This document shows, one piece after another, positions 8,898 through 18,070 of a stretch of DNA of 64,000 nucleotides. The stretch spans positions 1,123,828 through 1,187,827 of the forward strand of contig NZ_JARKMS010000001.1 of the NCBI RefSeq assembly GCF_029350945.1. Reading direction: 5' to 3'. Position numbers and translations under genes: made by a program. Within the stretch, counting starts at the first letter, position 1. Each line of letters begins with the position of its first letter. The notes below the pieces were generated by a model. The model ran no database searches, had not been told where the DNA came from, and saw nothing but the letters and a program-made list of their open reading frames with translations. The DNA comes from Maribacter huludaoensis (GTDB lineage: Bacteria; Bacteroidota; Bacteroidia; Flavobacteriales; Flavobacteriaceae).

Positions 8898-9488
8898 TTA
8901 GTTGATTTCTCGCTGTACTTTACCGCACTTCAACATTGAGCTTCCGTAATATGGGTTTCTTACTTCTTTCTTTGTACTTAACCAGGCTGTTCCACCATCG
9001 TACATTGGGCAAAATTGCTCGTACAACTTTGTCGCAGTTCCTGTTATGGAAACCATAACTGTAATGTCCTTGCTCAAAATTTTAAAATGTTCACGTTGGT
9101 GTTTGATATCGCTTTCAGAAATATGCTCTGCGTGTTCTGTTGCATCTTCAATAATGTCTGTTAATTCCTTTTGTTGACTTTCAGAATATGTTGACTTGTC
9201 AAGATTGCCAAGTGATTTAGCAAGTGTTCCACCGAGCATCTTAGCCTTGTCATTTTCATCTCCTACTAGCGCATCTTTAAGATTAAAATAATCTTTTAAA
9301 ATAGCTTCTGCCATTGCGTTTTGAGAATTATTCATTGCCATATTTTTTGAGCTATCCATATTTTCTTGCATTACTTCATTGCTAGCAGACGAAGGTGCTT
9401 CATTCTTATTAGCATCTTTACAAGACACGGTTAAAATCATTGTAGCGACTAAGGCTACTGTTCTAATACTTCTTTTAATTGTTTTCAT
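8898..9488 (-). CDS. DUF3347 domain lipoprotein
   Basis: The 196-residue protein is exported. The signal sequence ends in a lipobox at about residue 23 (LTVSC), and a Met/Ser/Asn-rich linker follows. Residues 62-190 form a DUF3347 domain with the terminal motifs FCPMYDGG, AWLSTKKEVRNPYYG and MLKCGK. It is clearly homologous to the C-terminal region of CusB at 1685-3427. The conserved Cys, Met and Tyr make a periplasmic copper-binding or copper-transfer role plausible, but that is inferred. It is the first of a run of abutting minus-strand genes and follows the multicopper oxidase by 31 bp. Confidence 0.85.
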   Translation of the reverse strand: MKTIKRSIRTVALVATMILTVSCKDANKNEAPSSASNEVMQENMDSSKNMAMNNSQNAMAEAILKDYFNLKDALVGDENDKAKMLGGTLAKSLGNLDKSTYSESQQKELTDIIEDATEHAEHISESDIKHQREHFKILSKDITVMVSITGTATKLYEQFCPMYDGGTAWLSTKKEVRNPYYGSSMLKCGKVQREIN

Positions 9489-9519
9489 TTTTATTTGTTT
9501 TATTGTTAATATTATTTAC

Positions 9520-11922
9520 TTAAAATCTTACTGATAATCCTCCACCGGCACCAAAACGGTTATCGTAACTCGCCATAAGAGAAAAGTTTCTTGATAGCAT
9601 ATATTCAGCTCCTGCACTCCATACTGTTTCTGAAGTAAAGTCTTTATTCATAGGTAGGTCATCTACGAAACCTAAATCTATTTGGTATTCATAATAACCG
9701 AATACAGACAGTTTTGGGAAAATCATTATACTGCGACCTACACCAATTCTTGGTCTTAATTTATTATCAACACGCACATCTAAATTGAATAAGTAGGGCG
9801 TTAAATAGCGAACACCAACAACTGCCGTTGTGCTAAACTCATTTAAGCTATCACGTGTTGAATTCTCAATGTTTACACCACCAAAAACTCGTAAATAATC
9901 GTGTAGATACCGTTCATACGTGAATTCTCCTTCCAGATTTTCATTCCATCCATATTCAAAAGAAGCATTAAATTGATTTCTAATATTAGAGGTCATCAAA
10001 TTAAAACCAGTAGTATGCGACGCTGCATCTACCAGTCCCCAAGAATACCATTTGTTGGTTTCTTCAATAATTTTAGAAGCTGGAAATTCATCCATTCTTG
10101 GGTCTCGTGGCGTATCATAAGACACTACTCTTGCCATACCACCCATCATATGATATAAAATGTGGCAATGGAAAAACCAGTCTCCAGCCTCATCGCCATT
10201 ATTTCCATAAAACTCGATAGTCATTTCTTCCATTGGGGGCACATTTACCGTGTGCTTTAATGGCGAGTACTCTCCATTTTCATTAAGTACTCTAAAGAAG
10301 TGACCGTGTAAGTGCATTGGGTGGTGCATCATCGTCAGGTTATTGAATGTAATGCGCGTTACCTCCTTATTATTTATTTTGATATTATCAGCCTCAGATA
10401 GTGGTACACCATTCATACTCCAGATGTAACGATTCATATTACCAGTAAGATTTAGTAATATTTCCTTAACGGGAACATCTTTGTCGTATGTTGTTTTGCT
10501 GGGCGACTTCAAATAATCATAATTGTATTCGGCAAATAGATCCATTCCCTCCATCTTCATTCCTGGCATAGAATTCTCTTTCTTCATATTCATTCCAGAC
10601 ATTGTTTTGTCTTTCTTCATATCCATTCCTGCCATATTAGAATGGTCCATCTTACCCATTTCTGTAGTATCTTTTGGCTTATTCATATCCATTCCAGACA
10701 TTTTTGAATGATCCATCTTCATACCTTTCATTTTAGAATGATCCATTTTCATCTCTCCATCCATTTTCATTCCTTCCATTTTATCCATCTGCATCCCGTA
10801 TTCCTCTTTCATCTCAAAACGCTCATCCTTACCTGGCTGAAATTTTAAAGCGTGTGCACCCATTTTCATATCCATTTTAGCCATTTTCTGCATCATCCCG
10901 ATTTTATCTGGTCGAGCAACATCCATTGCAGGTAAAATTGTACCATTACCTATAAAAGCAGAGGCTGTACCAGAACCATCTTGTGCAGTAATTCTAAATT
11001 CCATCTTACCTTCTTTTGGTACCGTGACAATAAAATCATACGTTTCGGCTACTCCTATAAAAGTTTTATTTCTTTCGACAGGAACCACATCTAATCCATC
11101 TGAAGAAACCAGTACAGGTATCTCTCCTCCAAACGTCATCCAAAAAGAGGTAGAAGCTCCTCCATTAATCATTCGCAGTCTTATTTTTTCACCAGCTTTA
11201 AATTCTGGATAGTCAATGCTTTCTTCTCCATTAATTAAAAATGCAGGATAATATACATCTGCTATATCTGCACCTTCCATACGTTGCCTCCAAAAATTGA
11301 GTTGTGCTCCAAAAGCGCCACGCGCAATTACTTGATTTAAAGGTGTAGCTGTTCCTTTTTTAATACTGTACCATTCATTCCCACGCTTTAAATTACGCAG
11401 AACGTTCATCGGCTTTTCATTCGTCCAGTCAGATAAGACCAACACCAATTCTTTGTCATAATCCAACACTTTTTCTTTAGGCTGAATAACAATGGAACCG
11501 TATACGCCGCTTTGTTCTTGTAACATTGTATGGGAATGGTACCAATAGGTTCCAGATTGTTTGATAGGAAATTCGTATTTCTGTGTATGTCCTGGTTCTA
11601 TAGGTGGTGTATTTAAGTACGGTACACCATCGTAAAAGTTAGGAAGTAAAAGTCCGTGCCAATGCACTGAGGTTTCTACACTCATTTCATTTTTTACATA
11701 TATTATTGCATATTCACCTTCTGTAAACTCTAAAGTTGGACCGGGAATTGTCCCGTTAACGGTCATTCCCACAACATCTTTGCCTGCTTTATTCACAGTA
11801 GCCTCACGCAAGGTAATAGTGTGTTCTCTTACTGGAAGGTTATCTATATTTCCTTGTGTGTCTTGTGCATAAACACCTGTAGTTAACCCAATTAGAAACA
11901 ACAAAATTATTTTAGTTTTCAT
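9520..11922 (-). CDS. Multicopper oxidase (CopA type) fused to a CopB-like outer-membrane domain
   Basis: The 800-residue exported protein (signal peptide 1-19) begins with three cupredoxin domains of a CopA/laccase-type oxidase that would oxidise Cu(I) in the periplasm. Copper-ligand motifs are HWHG (87-90), WYHSH (127-131), HPMHLHGHF (534-542) and HCHILYHMMGGM (585-596). Between domains two and three is a Met-rich segment (about 343-460) with repeated MDHSKM, GMKM and GMDM units. From about residue 620 the sequence changes to short amphipathic strands ending in a terminal Phe (LSVRF), resembling CopB (copper resistance protein B). CopA and CopB are normally separate gene products, so this is a fusion. 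It is the second gene after the AraC-type regulator (72 bp gap). Confidence 0.88.
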   Translation of the reverse strand: MKTKIILLFLIGLTTGVYAQDTQGNIDNLPVREHTITLREATVNKAGKDVVGMTVNGTIPGPTLEFTEGEYAIIYVKNEMSVETSVHWHGLLLPNFYDGVPYLNTPPIEPGHTQKYEFPIKQSGTYWYHSHTMLQEQSGVYGSIVIQPKEKVLDYDKELVLVLSDWTNEKPMNVLRNLKRGNEWYSIKKGTATPLNQVIARGAFGAQLNFWRQRMEGADIADVYYPAFLINGEESIDYPEFKAGEKIRLRMINGGASTSFWMTFGGEIPVLVSSDGLDVVPVERNKTFIGVAETYDFIVTVPKEGKMEFRITAQDGSGTASAFIGNGTILPAMDVARPDKIGMMQKMAKMDMKMGAHALKFQPGKDERFEMKEEYGMQMDKMEGMKMDGEMKMDHSKMKGMKMDHSKMSGMDMNKPKDTTEMGKMDHSNMAGMDMKKDKTMSGMNMKKENSMPGMKMEGMDLFAEYNYDYLKSPSKTTYDKDVPVKEILLNLTGNMNRYIWSMNGVPLSEADNIKINNKEVTRITFNNLTMMHHPMHLHGHFFRVLNENGEYSPLKHTVNVPPMEEMTIEFYGNNGDEAGDWFFHCHILYHMMGGMARVVSYDTPRDPRMDEFPASKIIEETNKWYSWGLVDAASHTTGFNLMTSNIRNQFNASFEYGWNENLEGEFTYERYLHDYLRVFGGVNIENSTRDSLNEFSTTAVVGVRYLTPYLFNLDVRVDNKLRPRIGVGRSIMIFPKLSVFGYYEYQIDLGFVDDLPMNKDFTSETVWSAGAEYMLSRNFSLMASYDNRFGAGGGLSVRF

Positions 11923-11994
11923 TTTAGCTTTTATTTTGTAGACACGAAATTACTCTTGAATTAAAGCTTTTTGTATCACAATTATGGTTCTTAT

Positions 11995-12561
11995 CTACCT
12001 AATTTGGTCTAAGGCGTTTCTTATGCTTTTTTGACTATTCTTATATTCCGTTAAACTCATACCAGTTTCATTCTTAAATAGCCTACTTAAATGATTGACA
12101 TTGCTATAATCAAGTAGTTGTGAAATTTCTGTAAAGTTGTTTTCTTGTAATTGTATCAACTCTTTTACTTTTTCTATTTTTAACTTGATAAAGTATTTTT
12201 CTATAGTTATACTTTCATTAAATGAAAAAATCTTACTGATTTTTGAGTACTCGATACTCATCGTGCTTTCTAAATATTTAGAGAGAGTTTTTTCCAATTG
12301 TAAAGGCAGTTTTTGCAGTAACTTGATGAGTTCAATTTTAATTTGTTCTACTAGTTGCTGGTCTTGAGCAAGTAGAATTTCAAAACCATTATTTTCTAAA
12401 ATCGTTTTTATATTATTAAAATCATCTTTAGATCTCTCTTCATAGATTATAGAGCCTAATTGAATATGCTTTAATTGAATACCTAATATTTCAACATCCC
12501 TCTGAATTGCTTTAATACAGCGATTACACACCATATTTTTTATGAATAATTTCTTTTCCAT
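11995..12561 (-). CDS. AraC-family regulator with HMA-like metal-binding N-terminus
   Basis: The 188-residue protein starts with a ferredoxin-like metal-binding sequence (KNMVCNRC, CxxC at C12 and C15) resembling HMA copper-chaperone domains. It ends with an AraC-type helix-turn-helix (about 105-188; QLLDYSNVNHLSRLFKNETG). The domain order suggests a sensor that binds Cu(I) or Ag(I) through the CxxC and controls the copper island. It begins 3 bp after cusC in the cusA-cusC transcript and precedes the oxidase, which fits autoregulation. HMA/AraC proteins with this layout occur in other Bacteroidota; the metal bound here is inferred. Confidence 0.8.
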   Translation of the reverse strand: MEKKLFIKNMVCNRCIKAIQRDVEILGIQLKHIQLGSIIYEERSKDDFNNIKTILENNGFEILLAQDQQLVEQIKIELIKLLQKLPLQLEKTLSKYLESTMSIEYSKISKIFSFNESITIEKYFIKLKIEKVKELIQLQENNFTEISQLLDYSNVNHLSRLFKNETGMSLTEYKNSQKSIRNALDQIR

Positions 12562-12564
12562 CGG

Positions 12565-13782
12565 TTAGTTAATTAGGTAATTAATCAGTGCAGATTGTAT
12601 GTAATACATTTGTATGGATTCCACCTGATTCAACTCAAATTTGAGTTGAAGCTCCTGTATATCCAGTACATCGTTAAAATCGATAGTGCCTGTTTCATAG
12701 TTTTTAATAAGAATTTGCTCAGCATCTTTAGCTTGCTTTAAATTTTTAGCTTGTGTATTGTATGCTATTCTGGATTGATTACGTTGCGATTGCGCTTTCG
12801 CGAAAGCGGATTCTAAAACATTCAATCGATTCTCTTTTTGAGCGTTGATTTCTAACTGTTTCAATTCGTTTTGCTTGCTTCTAGAATCGTACTGCTTATT
12901 GAAAATGGGGATAGAGACCGAAACCATCGGCATTAAAATATCCTTCCCATTATCACTAAAATTCATATCGGGACGCTCAGAAACTGGCAAATAATCCAAT
13001 CCAAAACCAATCATAGGATTGCTTTCGGCTTGATTCAACAGTTCTGATTGTGCTATGGATTCATAGAGTTTGTCATATTTAAGCAACTCTGGATTAAGTG
13101 ATAGGTTATTTTCATCGTAAAAGATGTCTTCGCTGGGCAACATCAATGCTTCGAGAATGGTTACACCTGTATTTCCATCTCGATTCAGCAACTTGTTGAA
13201 GGAAGTTTGCTCTCCCAAATAGGTTTCCTCCAGCACCTCTTTTTGTTGCTGCAATTCGTTTTGTCTAATCTGCAATCGCAACACATCTACCGCTGAAGCT
13301 TTGCCAACTTCTACGGAAGTAAGTGCCAATTTTTCATAGGTCTTAAGTAGCTCTATATTCTCGTCAAGCACTTTTTGTTTTGTCTTAATTGTGTATAAGC
13401 TGTAATACGACTGAGAGACGGAAAGTGCTAGTTTACGCTTGGCGATTACGATTTCTACATATTCGACATTAGCTATTGAACTCGCGTAATTTTCTCTAGC
13501 TGTGATAGTACCAAACCAAGGCAGCATTTGTTTTGCTGAAAAACGTGCTCGTTGAGCTCCCGTTCTAGTTTCTGGCTCACTTACAAAATAGCCAGCGCTA
13601 AATTCCGTATTCGGAATCCAATTAGCTTCGTTCACTTTTTCTTCAGCTATGTTATGGCGAAGATTGTATGCTTGTATCTCTGGACTATTACTTTTAGCTT
13701 CCTGTATAAAAGACTGTAATTCTTGGGCATTAACAAATGCAGTTAGAAGGAATAAGCAAATAACTAGATTTAACTGTTTCAT
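12565..13782 (-). CDS. cusC: CusC-type TolC family outer-membrane efflux channel
   Basis: The 405-residue protein has a signal peptide (1-19, ending FVNAQ) and two TolC-like helical repeats rich in Ala, Gln, Glu and Asn, as in outer-membrane channels of tripartite pumps. No lipobox Cys is present. Its start overlaps the cusA stop by 4 bp, so the two are translationally coupled, and the regulator follows 3 bp downstream. It would be the outer-membrane exit duct for CusA and CusB. Within the gene, 12793-12808 is a perfect 16-bp palindrome (CGCTTTCGCGAAAGCG) that encodes AFAKA. Confidence 0.88.
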   Translation of the reverse strand: MKQLNLVICLFLLTAFVNAQELQSFIQEAKSNSPEIQAYNLRHNIAEEKVNEANWIPNTEFSAGYFVSEPETRTGAQRARFSAKQMLPWFGTITARENYASSIANVEYVEIVIAKRKLALSVSQSYYSLYTIKTKQKVLDENIELLKTYEKLALTSVEVGKASAVDVLRLQIRQNELQQQKEVLEETYLGEQTSFNKLLNRDGNTGVTILEALMLPSEDIFYDENNLSLNPELLKYDKLYESIAQSELLNQAESNPMIGFGLDYLPVSERPDMNFSDNGKDILMPMVSVSIPIFNKQYDSRSKQNELKQLEINAQKENRLNVLESAFAKAQSQRNQSRIAYNTQAKNLKQAKDAEQILIKNYETGTIDFNDVLDIQELQLKFELNQVESIQMYYIQSALINYLIN

Positions 13783-16700
13783 TTGTATACTTTTTTAAGT
13801 TCATACTCCTTTTTCCAGCTATACAGAACAGGAACCAAAAAATAGGAAGTTATATCTATGATCATTCCTCCAAATATGGGAATGGCCATCGGTATCATAA
13901 TATCACTTCCCTTTCCTGTAGATGTTAATACAGGCAGTAGTGCCAATATGGTAGTTACGGTTGTCATTAAACAAGGTCTTATTCGCTTGCCTGCAGCTTC
14001 TAAAGTTGCTTGTCTAATCCCTTTTTTATCAGTAGGGTTTTCTCTATCAAATGTTTGGGTCAGGTAGGTGGCCATAACAACACCGTCGTCAGTAGCTATA
14101 CCGAACAGTGCAATAAAACCAACCCAGACAGCTACACTTAGGTTAATGGTTTTCATATTAAAAAGTGTCCGTAGATTTTCTCCGAATAAACTAAAATTGA
14201 AAAACCAATCTTGACCATATAACCAGATCATAATAAAGCCACCAGCAAATGCAACCGAGATTCCTGTAAATACCATTAATGATGTGGCTACCGATTTAAA
14301 CTGAAAATATAATATCAAGAAAATAATTAACAGCGCCATAGGCACTACGATTGAAAGTGTTTTCTCTGCCCTTATCTGATTCTCATAGGTTCCGGTAAAG
14401 CGATAACTGACACCCTGCGGAACTATTAAACTACCATTTTCGATTTTTTGTTCAATTCGAGCTTGTGCACTTTCTACAACATTAACTTCAGCAAAACCAT
14501 CTAATTTATCAAACAATACATAACCTATTAAAAAGGTGTCCTCACTTTTAATTACCTGTGGTCCTTGTTCATATCTTATATCTACAAGATCACCAAGTGG
14601 CACTTGTGTACCGTTTTTAATGGGAACATAGATATTTTTCAAATCTTCTGGGTTTGACCTTAATTCTCTTGGGTAACGAACTCTTACTCCATATCGTTCC
14701 CTTCCTTCTACCGTTTGCGTAAGAGACATACCGCCAACCGCTACTTGTAGTACCTCTTGAACGTCCATTATGGTTAATCCGTAACGGGCTAATTGCTTCC
14801 TCTTAATGTCAATTAGTAAATAGGGCTTACCAACGATGCGATCTGCAAAAACAGCTTGTTTCTTTACACCATTCACCTCCTTTAAAATGGTTTCCAATTG
14901 CAATCCGAAATCTTCGATAGTTTTTAAATCGGGACCTTTTACCTTAATACCCATTGGAGCTCGCATACCGGTCTGTAACATTACAAGTCTAGTTTCAATA
15001 GGCTGTAATTTTGGGGCAGATGTTACACCTGGAAATTTGGTTACCTTAACTATCTCATTCCAAATATCATCTGGACTGTTTATTTCTGGTCGCCAATTTC
15101 GGTAATATTCTCCGTCATCATCAGCAATTAAATCTCTGTTAGTAGCTGTAGTTTTTAGTTTTGAAGCTTCATAAATTGCATCATCATTTATGTCATTGTT
15201 CGGGTTGATGATATACTTGTCATTATTAAGGACAAACAATCCGTCATCGTTAACCTTGTAACGTTGCCTTAATCCATTACTATTTCTCATATATTCAGAC
15301 TTATACTGAATCATGTTTTCGTACATAGATAAAGGAGCTGGGTCAAGCGCAGATTCTGTTCTACCAGATTTGCCAACCACAGTCTCTATTTCTGGAATAC
15401 TGGCAACAGCCATATCTAGTTGTTGCAAAACACGTTTATTTTCTTCAACACCAGCATGCGGTAAAGAAGTAGGCATCAAAAGAAAAGAGCCTTCATTAAG
15501 AGCAGGCATAAATTCTTTGCCAGTATTTCTCATAATGAGAACCCCCAGTATTAAAATCACTGTTGGTATCGTTAAGAAAAGAAGTCGATTCTCTAAAGCC
15601 CAGCGAAGAATTTGGTCATAATACTTTTTAAAAACGGTAAATACTCCCAATAGACCGAAACAAATAATAGAAACAAAAATCAAATTCATGATAATGCTAC
15701 GATCAAACCCAAGTGGTCTCCAGTATTCTGCAAGTAAGATTACAATCGCTAACGTTGATAGTACGATGTTTGTCAAATTCTCTTGTTTCGATGATATAAA
15801 AGACCTGATCTTTAAAAAAGCCACAGCACCAAAAGCAATTAACAATAAGCCCAACCAATAGCCATAAAAAATGGCGATACAACCTAGAATTATTAATAAC
15901 CCATTAATAACGAATTTTGTTGCTGTTTTTAAACTTCGCTTTCTAAAAAGAAATGCGGCGATTGGTGGTATCAAGAAAAGTGCAATTACCAAAGATGCCG
16001 TTAATGCCATTGTTTTGGTAAATGCTAGCGGACGAAAAAGTTTACCTTCTGCACCTATCATTGTAAATACGGGTAAAAAACTAATAATCGTTGTTAGGAC
16101 AGCTGTTAATATTGCCCCTGATACTTCTGCCGTTGCGTTATATATAATTTCATTGGTTGTATACTCTACACCATTTGCTTGAAAGCGCAGTTTCTCATCT
16201 TCTAAATGCCGAATCATATTCTCAGCGAGTATTACCCCGACATCTACCATAGTACCTATAGCGATCGCAATTCCAGATAAAGCAACGATATTTGCGTCTA
16301 CATTAAACAATTTCATGGCAATGAAGACCATCAATACTGCAACCGGTAATAAACCCGAAATAAGTATAGATGCACGTAGATTGAACACCATAACTATAAT
16401 TACAAGAATAGTAATAAGAATTTCTAGCGTAAGTGCTTCGTTTAACGTATGTAAGGTTTCTTGAATAAGCTCTGTACGATCATAAAAGGGGACAATTGTT
16501 AACTGAGATGTTCTCCCATCTTTCAATACTTTTGAGGGTAAACCTGATGAAATTTCTACAATCTGTTCTTTTACATTGTTAATTACCTCTAATGGATTGG
16601 CACCATATCTAGCAACCACAACGCCACCTACAACTTCAGCTCCTTCTTTATCTAGAATACCTCTTCTCGTTTGGGGGCCTAAATGTACATTCGCAATATC

Positions 16701-17531
16701 CTTGATATGAATTGAGGTAAAGTTTTTTGAAGTAACCACAGCATCTTCTAGGTCAGAAATAGATTTCACATAACCTAAGCCACGAACTAAATATTCCGCT
16801 TGATTCATTTCTAAAGTCTGTACACCAATATCTTGATTAGACCTTTTAACCGCCTTAACGACATCACTTAATCCAATACCATATTGACGCATTTTTTCAG
16901 GCTCAACATCAATTTGGTATTCTTGCACATAACCACCAATTGATGCAACCTCAGAAACACCACCTGCAGAAGCCAAGCCATACTTAACATAATAATCTTG
17001 AATGCTTCGTAGTTCTTGTAAATCCCATCCACCGGTTACATTACCATCCTTATCTCGACCTTCTAAAGTGTACCAATAAATTTGTCCTAATCCTGTAGCA
17101 TCAGGTCCTAATGTGGGGTTGACACCATCGGGAAGCAAACCATTAGGTAAAGAATTTATTTTCTCAAGAATTCGGCTTCTAGTCCAGTAAAATTCAACAT
17201 CCTCCTCAAAAATGATGTAAATACTAGAAAAGCCGAACATAGATGAACTACGAATAGTTTTAACTCCAGGTATTCCCAAAAGAGTGGTTGTTAAAGGGTA
17301 CGTAATTTGGTCTTCTATATCTTGAGGAGACCTACCAACCCATTTGCTAAATACTATTTGTTGATTTTCTCCTATATCTGGTATTGCATCTACGGCAACA
17401 GGATTTGATGGTAGAATTCCGGTATTCCAATTAAATGGAGTGCTTATAATTCCCCAGCTTACAAACAGGGATAACAATAGAGCTGCAACGAGCTTATTCT
17501 CGATAAGAAATTTGATAGCTTTATTAAGCAT
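13779..17531 (-). CDS. cusA: CusA-type heavy-metal RND efflux pump
   Basis: The 1250-residue inner-membrane pump belongs to the heavy-metal RND subfamily. It shows the N-terminal helix, the large periplasmic loops, the HME signature MVDVGVILAEN (Met428, proton-relay Asp430) and a second acidic membrane segment (ATDDGVVMATYL). LQTGMRAPMGIKVKG lies in the porter region where methionines carry Cu(I)/Ag(I) in CusA. The protein is about 200 residues longer than the classical 1040-1050. The extra length comes from additional hydrophobic segments after the sixth helix region (about 545-640) and an acidic insertion in the second periplasmic loop. It heads the cusA-cusC-araC transcript; a 119-bp gap with inverted repeats lies upstream. 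Confidence 0.93.
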   Translation of the reverse strand: MLNKAIKFLIENKLVAALLLSLFVSWGIISTPFNWNTGILPSNPVAVDAIPDIGENQQIVFSKWVGRSPQDIEDQITYPLTTTLLGIPGVKTIRSSSMFGFSSIYIIFEEDVEFYWTRSRILEKINSLPNGLLPDGVNPTLGPDATGLGQIYWYTLEGRDKDGNVTGGWDLQELRSIQDYYVKYGLASAGGVSEVASIGGYVQEYQIDVEPEKMRQYGIGLSDVVKAVKRSNQDIGVQTLEMNQAEYLVRGLGYVKSISDLEDAVVTSKNFTSIHIKDIANVHLGPQTRRGILDKEGAEVVGGVVVARYGANPLEVINNVKEQIVEISSGLPSKVLKDGRTSQLTIVPFYDRTELIQETLHTLNEALTLEILITILVIIVMVFNLRASILISGLLPVAVLMVFIAMKLFNVDANIVALSGIAIAIGTMVDVGVILAENMIRHLEDEKLRFQANGVEYTTNEIIYNATAEVSGAILTAVLTTIISFLPVFTMIGAEGKLFRPLAFTKTMALTASLVIALFLIPPIAAFLFRKRSLKTATKFVINGLLIILGCIAIFYGYWLGLLLIAFGAVAFLKIRSFISSKQENLTNIVLSTLAIVILLAEYWRPLGFDRSIIMNLIFVSIICFGLLGVFTVFKKYYDQILRWALENRLLFLTIPTVILILGVLIMRNTGKEFMPALNEGSFLLMPTSLPHAGVEENKRVLQQLDMAVASIPEIETVVGKSGRTESALDPAPLSMYENMIQYKSEYMRNSNGLRQRYKVNDDGLFVLNNDKYIINPNNDINDDAIYEASKLKTTATNRDLIADDDGEYYRNWRPEINSPDDIWNEIVKVTKFPGVTSAPKLQPIETRLVMLQTGMRAPMGIKVKGPDLKTIEDFGLQLETILKEVNGVKKQAVFADRIVGKPYLLIDIKRKQLARYGLTIMDVQEVLQVAVGGMSLTQTVEGRERYGVRVRYPRELRSNPEDLKNIYVPIKNGTQVPLGDLVDIRYEQGPQVIKSEDTFLIGYVLFDKLDGFAEVNVVESAQARIEQKIENGSLIVPQGVSYRFTGTYENQIRAEKTLSIVVPMALLIIFLILYFQFKSVATSLMVFTGISVAFAGGFIMIWLYGQDWFFNFSLFGENLRTLFNMKTINLSVAVWVGFIALFGIATDDGVVMATYLTQTFDRENPTDKKGIRQATLEAAGKRIRPCLMTTVTTILALLPVLTSTGKGSDIMIPMAIPIFGGMIIDITSYFLVPVLYSWKKEYELKKVYK

Positions 17532-17538
17532 ATACTTT

Positions 17539-17652
17539 GATTATTAAACATTTACGAATGATTTGAAATCCTGAAACACAGAAATACAAATACAACAAAT
17601 TGAGCCCTAGTCGATAGTTATCGAAGGGCGAATCACGAATGTTTAATAAATC
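17539..17652. repeat. Inverted-repeat element between the HYC_CC_PP gene and cusA
   Basis: The intergenic gap is bracketed by inverted arms at 17539-17552 and 17638-17652 (core TATTAAACATT, one base unmatched). It also contains an inner interrupted inverted repeat at 17604-17629 (GCCCT, CGATA, then TATCG, AGGGC). No T-run follows the inner stem on the minus strand, so it is not an obvious intrinsic terminator. It may be an operator or an RNA structure in the cusA leader. The role is inferred. Confidence 0.4.
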
Positions 17653-18070
17653 AAATTACGAAGGTCTGGTGCAAGACTTGCACATCCCGTATGACAAATG
17701 GTGGTGGATAATCTTTATAAGGAACCTCCTCTGATGCCGTTCCTTCAAAAAGATTGATGTAAGAGTAAAGGAATGATGCAACAAAAATCTGTTGCTCAAA
17801 TGTGAGTGTGCTGAAATTATTTTTTAAATCTTCTTGTCCCTCGATGATGATTTGTTCATCTGAGCAACAGGATTTATTTTTCATTTCTGGATTTTCACAA
17901 GTTGATACAACTTGCTCTTTTTTCATTCCACAAGTTTCCACATTATGAAAGAAAGAATAATCGACAATAGTATCTCCACAGTAATGCAAATCAATGGTAA
18001 ATGACATCGTAGAGAATAACACTACGAACGCCATCAAGATTGACATTATTTTTTGAGATACTTTTTTCAT
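17651..18070 (-). CDS. HYC_CC_PP-type small Cys-rich exported protein
   Basis: The protein has about 139 residues from the ATG at 18070. It has a hydrophobic signal segment, then LHYCGD, a later adjacent Cys pair (SCCSD) and a Pro-rich YPPPF near the C-terminus. These are the three signatures that give the HYC_CC_PP family its name. The Cys/His pattern and its place as the first gene upstream of cusA suggest a periplasmic metal-binding accessory. An upstream ATG at 18115 would add 15 residues (a hydrophobic stretch), but a TATATTTG element at 18083-18076 on the minus strand lies between the two starts and favours the internal one. Function is not established. Confidence 0.75.
   Translation of the reverse strand: MKKVSQKIMSILMAFVVLFSTMSFTIDLHYCGDTIVDYSFFHNVETCGMKKEQVVSTCENPEMKNKSCCSDEQIIIEGQEDLKNNFSTLTFEQQIFVASFLYSYINLFEGTASEEVPYKDYPPPFVIRDVQVLHQTFVI

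Noticed and set aside
17604..17629. Intrinsic terminator of the HYC_CC_PP gene
   Set aside because: The hairpin is interrupted and lacks a T-run on the minus strand, so it was listed only as an inverted repeat.
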